Of a stretch of DNA of 64,000 bases, positions 49,321 through 58,324 are shown piece by piece. Numbering within the stretch: position 1 is the stretch's first letter; the number at the start of each line of letters is the position of its first letter. A model generated the notes under the pieces. It did not search any database. It had not been told where the DNA came from and saw nothing but the letters and a program-made list of their open reading frames with translations. The translations under genes were made by a program, and so were the position numbers. Source of the DNA: Psychrobacillus sp042885655 (lineage in GTDB: Bacteria; Bacillota; Bacilli; Bacillales_A; Planococcaceae); contig NZ_JBHVRO010000003.1 of NCBI RefSeq assembly GCF_042885655.1, positions 248,001 to 312,000 on the forward strand, given 5' to 3'.

Positions 49321-50310
49321 AAAGCGGAAGGTTATACACAAGCTGTGAGTTTGTTAAAAGCAGGAGAAACGGTCGCTTTTCCGACAGAAACAGTATACGG
49401 ATTAGGTGCAGATGCGACAAATGAAGAAGCTGTTAGTAAAATCTTTGAAGCAAAAGGCAGACCCCAGGATAATCCACTTATTGTGCACATTGGAGAGAAA
49501 GTGGAAATAGAGGCTTTTACAATGAATATTCCACAATTAGCAAAGGATTGCATGGATGCTTTTTGGCCAGGTCCACTCACACTTGTCCTCCCTCTGAAGC
49601 CAAATACACTAGCAAAGAATGTATCTGCTGGACTAGATTCTGTAGGGGTTAGAATGCCTGAACATCCGGTGGCACTTGAATTACTGAGACGTTTAAAACT
49701 TCCAGTTGCTGCTCCGAGTGCAAATAGAAGTGGAAAACCAAGTCCTACAAAAGCTGCTCACGTATTCCATGACTTAAACGGTAAAATACCTTTTATCGTA
49801 GACGGTGGAGCAACAGGAATCGGTTTAGAGTCGACAGTATTAGATGTCACATCCAAAGTACCGACGATTCTTCGTCCAGGTGGAATTACAAAAGAAATGC
49901 TTGAAAAAGTAATTGGACAAGTAAATGAATCCAAGCCGACGGATCAAGCAGAGGCACCTCGAGCACCAGGAATGAAATATGCACATTATGCCCCGAATGC
50001 ACCTGTATACTTAATTGGCAATTCCAAAGAAGCTGTACAAAATGCAATTGAAAAAATACATAAAAATCTTCAAAAAGTAGCAATAATCGCAAGAGAGCAA
50101 TTCAGTAATGTCGAGGCAGATTACTTTTTTTCATTAGGAAAAGAAAATCAGCTGGAAGATGCGGCACACCTATTATATGAAGCATTAAGAAGTTGTGATG
50201 AAACGGATGCAGATTTAGTACTTGTTCCTGTCTTCTCAAAAGAAGGAGTTGGAACGGCTATTATGAATCGATTAGAAAAAGCTGCAAACGGCAACTGGTT
50301 TGATAAGTAA
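49282..50310 (+). CDS. ywlC: threonylcarbamoyl-AMP synthase
   Basis: 342 residues from ATG 49282 (AAGGAG about 11 bases upstream). Sua5/YrdC domain (about 15-205) with FPTETVYGLGADA, KGRPQDNPLIVHI, PSANRSGKPSPT, and a C-terminal Sua5 domain after a linker (APGMKYAHYAP). Makes threonylcarbamoyl-AMP for tRNA t6A37. The first codons contain two DnaA boxes encoding VDNLSTK. Confidence 0.93.
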   Translation: MKTQIISVDNLSTKAEGYTQAVSLLKAGETVAFPTETVYGLGADATNEEAVSKIFEAKGRPQDNPLIVHIGEKVEIEAFTMNIPQLAKDCMDAFWPGPLTLVLPLKPNTLAKNVSAGLDSVGVRMPEHPVALELLRRLKLPVAAPSANRSGKPSPTKAAHVFHDLNGKIPFIVDGGATGIGLESTVLDVTSKVPTILRPGGITKEMLEKVIGQVNESKPTDQAEAPRAPGMKYAHYAPNAPVYLIGNSKEAVQNAIEKIHKNLQKVAIIAREQFSNVEADYFFSLGKENQLEDAAHLLYEALRSCDETDADLVLVPVFSKEGVGTAIMNRLEKAANGNWFDK

Positions 50311-50330
50311 TTTCGTTTCTCCTTCGTATT

Positions 50331-50443
50331 CAACCGATTTTGCTCTAAATTCAACCGATTCATAGTTGTATTCGACCGATTGTAGTAGAATGCGACCGAT
50401 TTTCATTGGTATTCAACCGATTGTCAGTGTTATACGACCGATT
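50331..50443 (-). repeat. 21-bp-period degenerate array, 6 units (minus orientation)
   Basis: CAACCGATT / CGACCGATT cores start at 50331, 50352, 50373, 50393, 50414 and 50435 (steps 21, 21, 20, 21, 21). It is the reverse complement of the array type at 3196. Confidence 0.9.
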
Positions 50444-50475
50444 CACGTGTCTTAACCTTATGGAGGTAAGTGTAT

Positions 50476-50532
50476 TCTCCCCTGTCCTTTTGCATATAGT
50501 TAAATATGCAAAAGGACGGGGGAGATTTTTTT
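50476..50532 (+). terminator. 22-bp hairpin with T-run covering the mntP ribosome site
   Basis: Arms 50476-50497 and 50504-50525 pair over 22 bp with one G-U, followed by seven T. The 3' arm ends GGGGGAGA, which is also the only Shine-Dalgarno-like sequence for mntP. Terminator, attenuator or translational lock. Confidence 0.8.
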
Positions 50533-51034
50533 GTGGCGTGAAATTCTAGCTGGTGCTTTAATGTCTGTAGATGTACTTATATTGTTTTCACTTGTTCCTT
50601 ATCGAAAACAAGTTTTTACGATCGCTGTGTGGGTAGCGTCATTACATATGCTTTTTCCTTTAGTTGGATATTATGCTGGTATCGTCGTGCAGAATTATTT
50701 GCAACATGCAAGTCCTTATTTATCCGGGGTTCTTTTATCGCTAGTAGGATTACAAATGATTATTACACAATCTCCTAAACAAGTGCCGCTATTATCTCCT
50801 TATCTTCTCGCGGTGGTTGCTAGTATCGATACCTTTTCAGTAAGTATTTCGTTTGGTATGCTTAAAGTAGAAAAGCTTATTTTTATCTTAAGTTCAGGAA
50901 TCTTTTCTTTTTTAGGAGTATTTATTGCGCAAAAATTCATTTTTAAGCATGCGTTCATGGATCGAGCTATCATTATGAGATTAGCAGGACTCGTTTTTTT
51001 CATAATGGGAGTTTTAACTTTACGAAATATTTAA
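50531..51034 (+). CDS. ywlD: MntP-like manganese efflux family protein
   Basis: 167 residues from TTG 50531; ATG 50561 (MSVDVLILFS) is a shorter alternative. Six membrane segments in two repeats, with an intramembrane Asp in each (SVDVLILFS and SIDTFSVSISFGM), as in MntP. The first repeat is divergent from the usual LDAFAVS, so metal specificity is uncertain. Position between ywlC and ywlE equals B. subtilis mntP (ywlD). The start is overlapped by the hairpin at 50476-50532. Confidence 0.75.
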   Translation: MWREILAGALMSVDVLILFSLVPYRKQVFTIAVWVASLHMLFPLVGYYAGIVVQNYLQHASPYLSGVLLSLVGLQMIITQSPKQVPLLSPYLLAVVASIDTFSVSISFGMLKVEKLIFILSSGIFSFLGVFIAQKFIFKHAFMDRAIIMRLAGLVFFIMGVLTLRNI

Positions 51035-51093
51035 CAATATTTAAAACATATATAGGACTAAATAATATATACTAGAGATGGGGAAATAGAACG

Positions 51094-51534
51094 ATGAATA
51101 TTTTATTTGTTTGCACGGGAAATACATGTCGAAGCCCAATAGCTGAGGCGTTATTAAAGGCTCGTAATTTAGAAAATGTGGAAGTTCGTTCTGCAGGTAT
51201 ATATGCATTGGATGGAGGGAGCATGTCTAAAAATGGGCAGTTAGTATTAGAGAAAGCGTCGATACCGATTACTCATTCATCGACTTCGATAAATGAGCAA
51301 ATAGTAGATTGGGCAGATCTCATATTAACGATGACAGATTCTCACAAACAATCAATCCTTCGAATATTCCCGCATACCAAGACTAAAGTGTATATGTACA
51401 AGGAGTTTGTAACACCCCAAAATGTACAAGATGTATCTGATCCTTATGGTGGGGATGTACGTACATATGAAAACACGTTTCAAGAACTAAATGCACTTAC
51501 GGAAGAATTAGTGAAAAGACTTCGGGGGGATTAA
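51094..51534 (+). CDS. ywlE: protein arginine phosphatase / low-molecular-weight phosphatase
   Basis: 146 residues. P-loop C7-TGNTC-R13-S with Thr11, the residue linked to phospho-arginine specificity in YwlE; general acid Asp in DVSDPYGG. Counteracts McsB arginine kinase. Two bases separate it from the chemoreceptor gene. Confidence 0.9.
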   Translation: MNILFVCTGNTCRSPIAEALLKARNLENVEVRSAGIYALDGGSMSKNGQLVLEKASIPITHSSTSINEQIVDWADLILTMTDSHKQSILRIFPHTKTKVYMYKEFVTPQNVQDVSDPYGGDVRTYENTFQELNALTEELVKRLRGD

Positions 51535-51536
51535 GG

Positions 51537-52841
51537 ATGAAAGAGAAAAAGAAAAAGTATGCATTTGGAATACAAAAGAAGATTGTATTATTTGTCACTA
51601 TTTTAGCTATCATTACATACTCAACAAGTGCTGTTTTTATCAACTTTGTACAACCACTAATATTTGATGGTGCTACAAAATCACTTAACTTTGAAATAGC
51701 AATGTATGCTTTAGGAATTATGTGGTCTGCAATTCTAGCATATTTTTTCAGTGGAGTAATTATCAAGCCCTTATTTAATTTAGAAAAAGTTGCAACACTT
51801 GCTTCAGAAGGAAAAATCGGTGTGGACGTGGTCGTACCAAAGTCTAAAGACGAAATCCAATCAGTTGCAGTTGCTTTTCAATCAATGCTTGTAAACTTAA
51901 GAGAAATGGTCCAAAGTATTGAAGATAATTTTGAGAAAACAAACAATACTGTACAGCAATTGTCAGAAGAATCGTCTGTCGCATCTGAACAAGCGGAAGC
52001 AATTGCTCACACTATTGCACAAATTTCACAGGGGGCAGAACAATCAGCGGTAGCAGTACAAGAAACTGCTGAATCTGTGGAAGATGTACGGGTACTTGCT
52101 TCTAAAGTAAATAAACGTGCGGAAGAATCTTCTATCCAATCTAAAGAAATGATAGTTGGACTAGCGCAAACTACAGAAGTTATTGAATCACTTGTAAATG
52201 GGATACGAAAAATTGCCTCAGGAAGTGAGTCGGCACTCGGAAATGTACAACAATTAGAAGAAAACGCTGGAAAAGTAGAAAGTATTATTCAGTTAGTTGG
52301 GGATATTGCCGCTCAAACGAATCTGCTCGCACTAAATGCATCCATTGAAGCTGCTCGTGCTGGAGAGCATGGAAAAGGATTTGCAGTTGTCGCAGAAGAA
52401 GTTCGTAAACTAGCCGATGAAAGTGCAAAAGCTGTACAAGGTATTTCCGAATTAATCCTTGCTATTCAAACCGATGTGCAAACAGTTGTTCAACAAATGA
52501 CGAACCAAGTTAGCTTTGCGGTAGGAGAAGCAAAACGCGTATCAGAAACAAACGAAGCAATTGAAGGGATGTCCAATAAAATCCATGATATGGCAGGGTC
52601 TGTTGTGGAGATATCTACACTAATAGAACAACAATTAACTAATATTGAAAGTACAGCTCGTCAATCACAAGAAGTAGCTGCAATAGCAGAAGAAACATCT
52701 GCAGGTGCAGAAGAAGTAAGAAGTGCTACAGATGAGCAAGCACGCTCAATCGAACAAATTGACCATTTATCTGAAGGATTGAAACAACAATCAGAAGAGT
52801 TGTTCAAGGTTATTTGTCAATTCGATCGAACTTCAAACTAA
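51537..52841 (+). CDS. methyl-accepting chemotaxis-like protein
   Basis: 434 residues, GGGGGATTAAGG before ATG. Basic N-terminus, two membrane segments (about 17-38 and 50-74) with almost no extracellular loop, a HAMP domain (IKPLFNLEKVATLASEG), and a long signalling coiled coil with the MCP hairpin tip (AAQTNLLALNASIEAARAGE). Without a sensory domain it may respond to membrane or internal cues. Not part of the usual ywlE-ywlF order in B. subtilis, so an insertion here. Confidence 0.9.
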   Translation: MKEKKKKYAFGIQKKIVLFVTILAIITYSTSAVFINFVQPLIFDGATKSLNFEIAMYALGIMWSAILAYFFSGVIIKPLFNLEKVATLASEGKIGVDVVVPKSKDEIQSVAVAFQSMLVNLREMVQSIEDNFEKTNNTVQQLSEESSVASEQAEAIAHTIAQISQGAEQSAVAVQETAESVEDVRVLASKVNKRAEESSIQSKEMIVGLAQTTEVIESLVNGIRKIASGSESALGNVQQLEENAGKVESIIQLVGDIAAQTNLLALNASIEAARAGEHGKGFAVVAEEVRKLADESAKAVQGISELILAIQTDVQTVVQQMTNQVSFAVGEAKRVSETNEAIEGMSNKIHDMAGSVVEISTLIEQQLTNIESTARQSQEVAAIAEETSAGAEEVRSATDEQARSIEQIDHLSEGLKQQSEELFKVICQFDRTSN

Positions 52842-52976
52842 CGAGAAGTGGAAAATGACATTTTTACGAACAAATAAATAAAAATGAATGAAATTGTTCG
52901 TATTTTGAATAGTTTCACTAAAAAAAATGAATGATAATTAGAGTTTTGACAGAAATTCGTCAAATTCTTTGTAAAG

Positions 52977-53010
52977 AATACAATTCACTGTGTGTGAATT
53001 GTATTTTTTT
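52977..53010 (+). terminator. terminator of ywlE-mcp
   Basis: AATACAATTCAC / GTGAATTGTATT with loop TGTGT and seven T. Confidence 0.9.
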
Positions 53011-53063
53011 ATTCTGAAAAATGTTATGATGAATTAGAATTTAAACAGAAATGAGGGAACGAG

Positions 53064-53504
53064 TTGAAAATAGCCATTTCTTCCGATCACGGTGGTAATA
53101 ACCTACGTAAAGAAATTATGCAACAGCTAGAAGAGCTTGGATTTTCCTATGAAGATTTCGGTCCAACCAATGATGATTCAGTAGATTATCCAGACTTTGC
53201 GTTTCCAGTTGCAGATGGCGTTGCTAGCGGGAAATTTGATCGTGGAATATTGATTTGTGGTACCGGTATTGGAATGTCAATTGCAGCAAATAAAGTAAAA
53301 GGTATTCGTTGTGCATTAGTACATGATGTATTTTCTGCAAAAGCAACGAGATCTCATAATGATTCTAATATCCTTGCGATGGGCGAAAGAGTTATAGGTC
53401 CAGGACTTGCAAGAGAAATTGTTGCAACATGGCTTGGACAAGACTTTGAAGGCGGACGCCATGAGCGACGTGTTGAAAAGATTACTGAATTAGAAAACGC
53501 TTAA
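53064..53504 (+). CDS. rpiB: ribose-5-phosphate isomerase B
   Basis: 146 residues from TTG (GAGGGAACGAG upstream). LacAB/RpiB fold: SSDHGGNNLRKE, catalytic Cys65 in ILICGTGIGMSI, ALVHDVFSA, RSHNDSNILAMGER. Interconverts ribose-5-P and ribulose-5-P. Orthologue of ywlF. Confidence 0.93.
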   Translation: MKIAISSDHGGNNLRKEIMQQLEELGFSYEDFGPTNDDSVDYPDFAFPVADGVASGKFDRGILICGTGIGMSIAANKVKGIRCALVHDVFSAKATRSHNDSNILAMGERVIGPGLAREIVATWLGQDFEGGRHERRVEKITELENA

Positions 53505-53518
53505 AGAGGTGATTTCAA

Positions 53519-54064
53519 ATGGAAGCAAAAAATTTGTGGAAACAACAAATAGAACAGCTTCTACTAGAAGTGGAACAGCAAGCAATTTTAAAAGAAAATG
53601 ATTTATTTGTCATTGGCTGTTCTACTTCTGAAATCATCGGCGAGAAAATTGGTACTGCTGGTGGCTTAGAGGTAGCTGAAGTTTTATTTGAACCATTACA
53701 AGCATTTGCTAATCGAAATAAAGTTCATTTAGCATTTCAAGGCTGTGAACATATAAATCGAGCAATTACAATGGAAAGAAAAACACAACTTTTCTATAGA
53801 TTACCGGAAGTTTCCGTTATTCCAGTTGTCCGCGCAGGTGGCTCTATGTCTGCCTATGCGTACACTCAATTTCAAGACCCTGTAGTTGTCGAGCATGTGC
53901 AAGCACAAGCTGGCATTGATATAGGACAAACCCTTATTGGTATGCAGTTGCAACCAGTTGCTGTGCCGATTCGCGTGTCCATAAAACAAATTGGGGAAGC
54001 AGTCGTTACGATTGCGAAAACACGTCCAAAGCTAATAGGCGGAGAACGTGCATTTTACGGATAA
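53519..54064 (+). CDS. ywlG: TIGR01440 / UPF0340 family protein YwlG
   Basis: 181 residues, AGAGGTGA before ATG. Motifs: GCSTSEIIGEKIGTAGG, HLAFQGCEHINRAI, VVRAGGSMSAYAY. Conserved in Firmicutes between rpiB and glyA; function unknown. Confidence 0.88.
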   Translation: MEAKNLWKQQIEQLLLEVEQQAILKENDLFVIGCSTSEIIGEKIGTAGGLEVAEVLFEPLQAFANRNKVHLAFQGCEHINRAITMERKTQLFYRLPEVSVIPVVRAGGSMSAYAYTQFQDPVVVEHVQAQAGIDIGQTLIGMQLQPVAVPIRVSIKQIGEAVVTIAKTRPKLIGGERAFYG

Positions 54065-54084
54065 TATTGGAGGAGGAACTAAGA

Positions 54085-55320
54085 GTGGAGAAAATTTTAT
54101 CACAAGATCCAGCAGTTTATGAAGCTATGCTGGCGGAGAAAAAGCGTCAACAAGCAAATATTGAGTTAATCGCTTCAGAAAACTTCGTATCAGAAGCAGT
54201 TATGGAAGCACAAGGTTCAGTACTTACGAATAAATATGCAGAAGGCTACCCAGGTAAACGCTACTATGGTGGTTGTGAGTATGTAGATATAGTAGAAAAT
54301 ATTGCTCGTGATCGTTTGAAAGAAATTTTTGGTGCTGAACATGCAAACGTCCAACCACATTCAGGTTCACAAGCTAACATGGCAGTATATATGACTGCTT
54401 TGCAACCTGGTGACACAATTTTAGGTATGAATTTGTCACATGGTGGACATTTAACGCATGGTTCTCCAGTAAACTTCAGTGGAATCCAATATAACTTCAT
54501 TGAGTATGGAGTGAATAAAGAAACTGAAACAATCGATTATGAAAATGTTCGTGCAATTGCATTAGAACATAAACCTAAAATGATTGTAGCTGGAGCAAGT
54601 GCGTATTCACGTACAATTGACTTCGCTAAATTCCGTGAAATTGCAGATGAAGTAGGTGCTTACCTATTTGTTGATATGGCACATATCGCAGGTCTAGTTG
54701 CAGCAGGTCTTCATCCAAACCCAGTACCGCATGCACATTTCGTCACTTCGACAACACATAAAACTTTGCGCGGACCTCGTGGAGGATTAATCCTAACAAC
54801 AGAAGAATTCGCAAAGAAAATTGATAAAACGATTTTCCCGGGAATTCAAGGTGGTCCACTAATGCACGTTATCGCTGCAAAAGCAGTAGCATTTGGTGAA
54901 GCACAACAACCGGAGTTTAAAGATTACCAAGCACAAGTAATTGCAAATGCTAAAACACTAGCAGATAGTTTAACAGCAGAAGGTATTCGTATTGTTTCTG
55001 GTGGTACTGACAATCACGTTATGTTATTAGATGTTTCAGCTTTAGGCTTAACAGGTAAAGTAGCAGAGCATGTACTTGACGAAGTAGGTATTACTGTCAA
55101 CAAAAATACTATTCCTTTTGATACAGCTAGTCCATTTATTACATCTGGAGTACGCATTGGTACGCCAGCTGTTACATCACGTGGATTTAAAGAGGAAGAA
55201 ATGAAAGAAATCGCGTCTATTATTGCTAAGCTTTTGAATAACCATGAAGATGAAGCAGTAATGAAAGAAGCTAAAGAGCGTGTTGCTACTTTAACATCAA
55301 AATTCCCATTATATAATTAA
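54085..55320 (+). CDS. glyA: serine hydroxymethyltransferase
   Basis: 411 residues from GTG 54085, 8 bases after GGAGGAGG; the longer TTG frame would start inside that site. PLP enzyme with Lys226 in TTHKTLRGPRGG, IASENFVSEAV, YAEGYPGKRYYGG. Makes glycine and methylene-THF. Confidence 0.95.
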   Translation: MEKILSQDPAVYEAMLAEKKRQQANIELIASENFVSEAVMEAQGSVLTNKYAEGYPGKRYYGGCEYVDIVENIARDRLKEIFGAEHANVQPHSGSQANMAVYMTALQPGDTILGMNLSHGGHLTHGSPVNFSGIQYNFIEYGVNKETETIDYENVRAIALEHKPKMIVAGASAYSRTIDFAKFREIADEVGAYLFVDMAHIAGLVAAGLHPNPVPHAHFVTSTTHKTLRGPRGGLILTTEEFAKKIDKTIFPGIQGGPLMHVIAAKAVAFGEAQQPEFKDYQAQVIANAKTLADSLTAEGIRIVSGGTDNHVMLLDVSALGLTGKVAEHVLDEVGITVNKNTIPFDTASPFITSGVRIGTPAVTSRGFKEEEMKEIASIIAKLLNNHEDEAVMKEAKERVATLTSKFPLYN

Positions 55321-55338
55321 TAGATTAATAATATTAAA

Positions 55339-55374
55339 GAAGGCAGTTGGGATGAGCTCATTCCAACTGCCTTT
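55339..55374 (+). terminator. terminator of rpiB-ywlG-glyA
   Basis: AAGGCAGTTGG / CCAACTGCCTT with inner ATGAGCTCAT pairing, followed by TAAAATTTTT. Confidence 0.88.
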
Positions 55375-55433
55375 AAAATTTTTGTTCACTTTATACATTA
55401 TTTTCTTCTATACTAGTAGCCTCTCCTACCTTT

Positions 55434-55540
55434 CTGTCCAGATAAAATTATTTCTGACCGGATAGATAAACTTTGTGTCCGTATAAAATTTTTTCTGTCC
55501 ATATAAAAAGTCTTCTGACCATAAAGCATTTTCTCACCAT
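55434..55540 (-). repeat. 20-21-bp-period degenerate array, 5-6 units (divergent subtype)
   Basis: TTCTGTCC / TTCTGACC / TTGTGTCC cores with the G at 55436, 55456, 55477, 55497, 55517 and possibly 55535. On the minus strand: TMYGGWCAGAA. Same period and location logic as the other arrays, different core. Confidence 0.75.
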
Positions 55541-55827
55541 TTAAACCATTCTTTCGTCGGACTACTACTCAAATTTTATTCAAGATTGTAGAAGTTTCTT
55601 TTCCTATTGAAGATTTTATTTTCAAATGAATTTATAAAAAGACTATTGGGCAAAATATGAAGAGGACGAAATAAAGCTATTGCAGACAGTCAAGGACAAT
55701 TTTTTTACAAACCTATGACGTCCAGCAAATAGACGAAATAGTAAGAACGAAGGATTGCTAGTATGTGACCAGTGTTTTTTGTTATAATTAATAGAATTGC
55801 AACTAAAACGAGAAGGAGAAATGCCAC
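55541..55827. other. gene-free region upstream of upp
   Basis: AT-rich; TATAAT at 55783-55788 is the probable upp -10, but no -35 fits at 16-18 bp. No gene seen. Confidence 0.4.
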
Positions 55828-56457
55828 ATGACAAAAGTATTTGTATTTGATCATCCCCTTATTCAACACAAACTTACATATATCCGTGATGTAAACACAG
55901 GAACAAAGGAATTTCGGGAACTTGTAGATGAGGTTGCTACGTTAATGGCTTTTGAAATTACACGCGATCTACCATTAGAAGAAACAGAAGTGGAAACTCC
56001 AGTCCAAAAAACAAAATCCAAAGTGTTGGCAGGTAAAAAGTTAGGAATCGTGCCTATATTACGTGCTGGAATTGGAATGATTGATGGAATATTAAAGCTT
56101 ATTCCGGCTGCAAAAGTTGGACATATTGGTCTTTATCGTGATCCAGAAACTTTACAACCAGTTGAATATTATGTAAAACTTCCTGCAGATGTAGCAGATC
56201 GTGATTTCATCTTAGTTGATCCAATGCTTGCAACTGGGGGTTCTGCTATTGAAGCAGTGAACTCGTTAAAAAAACGTGGTGCAACACATATTAAATTTAT
56301 GTGTTTAATTGCAGCTCCAGAAGGTGTAGAGGCGTTACAAAAAGCTCATCCAGATGTTGATATATATATAGCTGCATTAGATGAAAAACTAAATGATCAC
56401 GGCTATATTGTTCCTGGTTTAGGAGATGCTGGGGATCGTTTGTTTGGAACGAAATAA
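55828..56457 (+). CDS. upp: uracil phosphoribosyltransferase
   Basis: 209 residues, GAAGGAG before ATG. PRTase with VFDHPLIQHKLTYIRD, VPILRAGIGM, and the PRPP loop VDPMLATGGSA; C-terminal GYIVPGLGDAGDR. Salvages uracil to UMP. Precedes the atp operon as in B. subtilis. Confidence 0.95.
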   Translation: MTKVFVFDHPLIQHKLTYIRDVNTGTKEFRELVDEVATLMAFEITRDLPLEETEVETPVQKTKSKVLAGKKLGIVPILRAGIGMIDGILKLIPAAKVGHIGLYRDPETLQPVEYYVKLPADVADRDFILVDPMLATGGSAIEAVNSLKKRGATHIKFMCLIAAPEGVEALQKAHPDVDIYIAALDEKLNDHGYIVPGLGDAGDRLFGTK

Positions 56458-56537
56458 AAAAATAGTTATTTCCTACTTTAAATTTGTCGATAAGATGTCA
56501 AATAGACGGTATTTGTGAAGAATTTCACTACTTCTAA

Positions 56538-56566
56538 TTGACATCAAATTGCCCCTATTGTATGCT
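56538..56566 (+). promoter_or_regulatory. atp operon promoter
   Basis: Perfect TTGACA (56538-56543), 17-bp spacer, TATGCT (56561-56566); 110 bp before the first gene. Confidence 0.65.
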
Positions 56567-56675
56567 TACAAAGGATATAAAATGATAGGGGTTTCATGCT
56601 TGAAATACTTGTCGTATCAACTTTCTACTAGATTCACAGTTTTTACTGTAAAAGAAAAAACGTGAGGATTCTTTT

Positions 56676-56894
56676 ATGCGTCCAAATAGACGTCCTTTAC
56701 AAGGGATAGCAATGTATTCTGCGATTCTCTCACAGCTTGTAGGTTCTATTCTAATAGGTATATTCACAGGAATGTGGGTAGACAGTATTTTTGGAACCAC
56801 TCCATTATTTCTAGTAATATGTCTTCTTACTGGCCTAACGGTTGGTGTGTTTGCCATTATTACTACCATTCGAAAATATGATTCAGGAGACTAA
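56676..56894 (+). CDS. atpZ: AtpZ/AtpI family protein (ATP synthase operon gene 1)
   Basis: 72 residues, two membrane segments (about 15-36 and 44-66) after a basic N-terminus (MRPNRRPLQG). AtpZ-like proteins precede atpI in some Bacillaceae and are linked to Mg2+/Ca2+ supply or assembly of the synthase. TGAGGA upstream is modest. Six bases before atpI. Confidence 0.75.
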   Translation: MRPNRRPLQGIAMYSAILSQLVGSILIGIFTGMWVDSIFGTTPLFLVICLLTGLTVGVFAIITTIRKYDSGD

Positions 56895-56900
56895 AAACCT

Positions 56901-57275
56901 ATGCATGAAATGCAACGTATCTATACGAAGCAAAGAAAGTACATATTTTTTTTGCTCGCAGCATGTGCGCTAGGTTGGGGATTTACCCCATATTCGACAA
57001 TTTTTGCGGGCTTAGCTCTAGGTTCTTTATTTGGTCTGTATAATTTCTGGATTCTAGTACGCAGAATGGAGAAATTTGATCGTGTGTTAACAGATGGAAA
57101 AGGACGAGCAGGTCTTGGTACGACATTTCGCTTCGCATCTGGCGTAGCAGCCGTTGCAATAGCCCTAGCCCTTCCAGAGTATATCCATCTAGTAAGCACT
57201 GTTATTGGATTAATGATTCCCTATGTTCTACTTATCGTAGAGCGGATTATGTTTTATACAAAAAACCAACTATGA
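56901..57275 (+). CDS. atpI: ATP synthase subunit I (assembly factor)
   Basis: 124 residues, four membrane segments, with ALGSLFGLYNFWILVRRMEKFD typical of AtpI. Helps c-ring assembly. No clear ribosome site; coupled to atpZ. Confidence 0.85.
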   Translation: MHEMQRIYTKQRKYIFFLLAACALGWGFTPYSTIFAGLALGSLFGLYNFWILVRRMEKFDRVLTDGKGRAGLGTTFRFASGVAAVAIALALPEYIHLVSTVIGLMIPYVLLIVERIMFYTKNQL

Positions 57276-57301
57276 GATTGTGAAAGAGAGGTGAAACAAT
57301 C

Positions 57302-58012
57302 GTGGAACATAAAAATCCAGAATTCGAGTTTCTAGGGATGTATGGTAACTGGTCAAACATATTGATGCTTGCTGTTACTACACTAATCGTGTTTTTAATC
57401 GCATATATTGCGACAAGAAACTTGAAACTGAAACCAACTGGTATGCAGAACTTCATGGAGTGGATTATGGACTTCGTGAAAGGCATTATTAAAAGTAACT
57501 TCGATTGGAAAACAGGTGGACGGTTTCATGTGCTTGGAATAACATTAATTATGTTTATTGCAGTAGCAAACGTATTAGGGCTTCCATTCTCCATATCGTA
57601 TGATGGTGTGCTTTGGTGGAAATCTCCAACAGCAGATCCTACGGTAACGATGACACTTGCAGTAATGATTCTACTATTAACGCACTATTATGGTATCAAA
57701 ATGAAAGGTATTAAAGAATACGGAAAAGACTTCTTAAAGCCACTTCCATTCCTATTACCTTTAAAAATTATTGAAGAGTTCGCAAATACGTTGACACTCG
57801 GTCTTCGTCTTTACGGAAATATCTATGCAGGGGAAGTTCTACTAGGACTACTTGCAGGATTAGCAACATCAAACATTTTTGGCTTTGTGGGAGCAATTAT
57901 CCCTGCAATGGCATGGCAAGGTTTCTCGCTATTTATCGGCGGAATCCAAGCATTCATTTTCGTTATGTTAACAATGGTTTATATGTCACATAAAGTGTCA
58001 GCAGACCATTAA
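57302..58012 (+). CDS. atpB: ATP synthase Fo subunit a
   Basis: 236 residues from GTG (GAGAGGTGA upstream). Polytopic; essential Arg in TLGLRLYGNIYAGE and distal GGIQAFIFVMLTMVYMS. Forms the proton path with the c-ring. Confidence 0.95.
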   Translation: MEHKNPEFEFLGMYGNWSNILMLAVTTLIVFLIAYIATRNLKLKPTGMQNFMEWIMDFVKGIIKSNFDWKTGGRFHVLGITLIMFIAVANVLGLPFSISYDGVLWWKSPTADPTVTMTLAVMILLLTHYYGIKMKGIKEYGKDFLKPLPFLLPLKIIEEFANTLTLGLRLYGNIYAGEVLLGLLAGLATSNIFGFVGAIIPAMAWQGFSLFIGGIQAFIFVMLTMVYMSHKVSADH

Positions 58013-58017
58013 TATAA

Positions 58018-58037
58018 CTGTTTAGATTTCTAAACAG
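58018..58037 (+). promoter_or_regulatory. hairpin between atpB and atpE
   Basis: CTGTTTAGA / TCTAAACAG perfect 9-bp stem with a 2-base loop, 5 bp after atpB. Candidate mRNA stability or processing signal that favours subunit c. Confidence 0.6.
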
Positions 58038-58080
58038 AAAGAAATAAAAACAAACAACATTCCAAGGAGGAAATTACACA

Positions 58081-58305
58081 ATGATAGGTTCAGTTGGTCT
58101 TTTAGCAGCAGCTATAGCAATCGGTTTAGGCGCACTTGGTGCAGGTATTGGTAACGGTTTAATCGTTTCAAAAACAGTAGAAGGTATCGCTCGTCAACCA
58201 GAAGCACGTGGAGCTTTACAAACAGTTATGTTCATCGGGGTAGCATTAGTTGAGGCGATTCCAATTATCGCAGCAGTTATCGCATTCATCGTATTAAACA
58301 AATAA
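58081..58305 (+). CDS. atpE: ATP synthase Fo subunit c
   Basis: 74 residues, AAGGAGG before ATG. Two-helix hairpin; glycine motif GLGALGAGIG (15-24), loop RQPEARG, ion-binding Glu58 in GVALVEAIPI. No sodium-site residues, so proton-type. Flanked by hairpins on both sides. Confidence 0.96.
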   Translation: MIGSVGLLAAAIAIGLGALGAGIGNGLIVSKTVEGIARQPEARGALQTVMFIGVALVEAIPIIAAVIAFIVLNK

Positions 58306-58324
58306 TAAACATAGACAAGTCTAT

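Noticed and set aside
50476..50530. yybP-ykoY manganese riboswitch before mntP
   Set aside because: The conserved GGGGAGTA / CCCGGGGAAA aptamer elements are not present; only a simple long hairpin.
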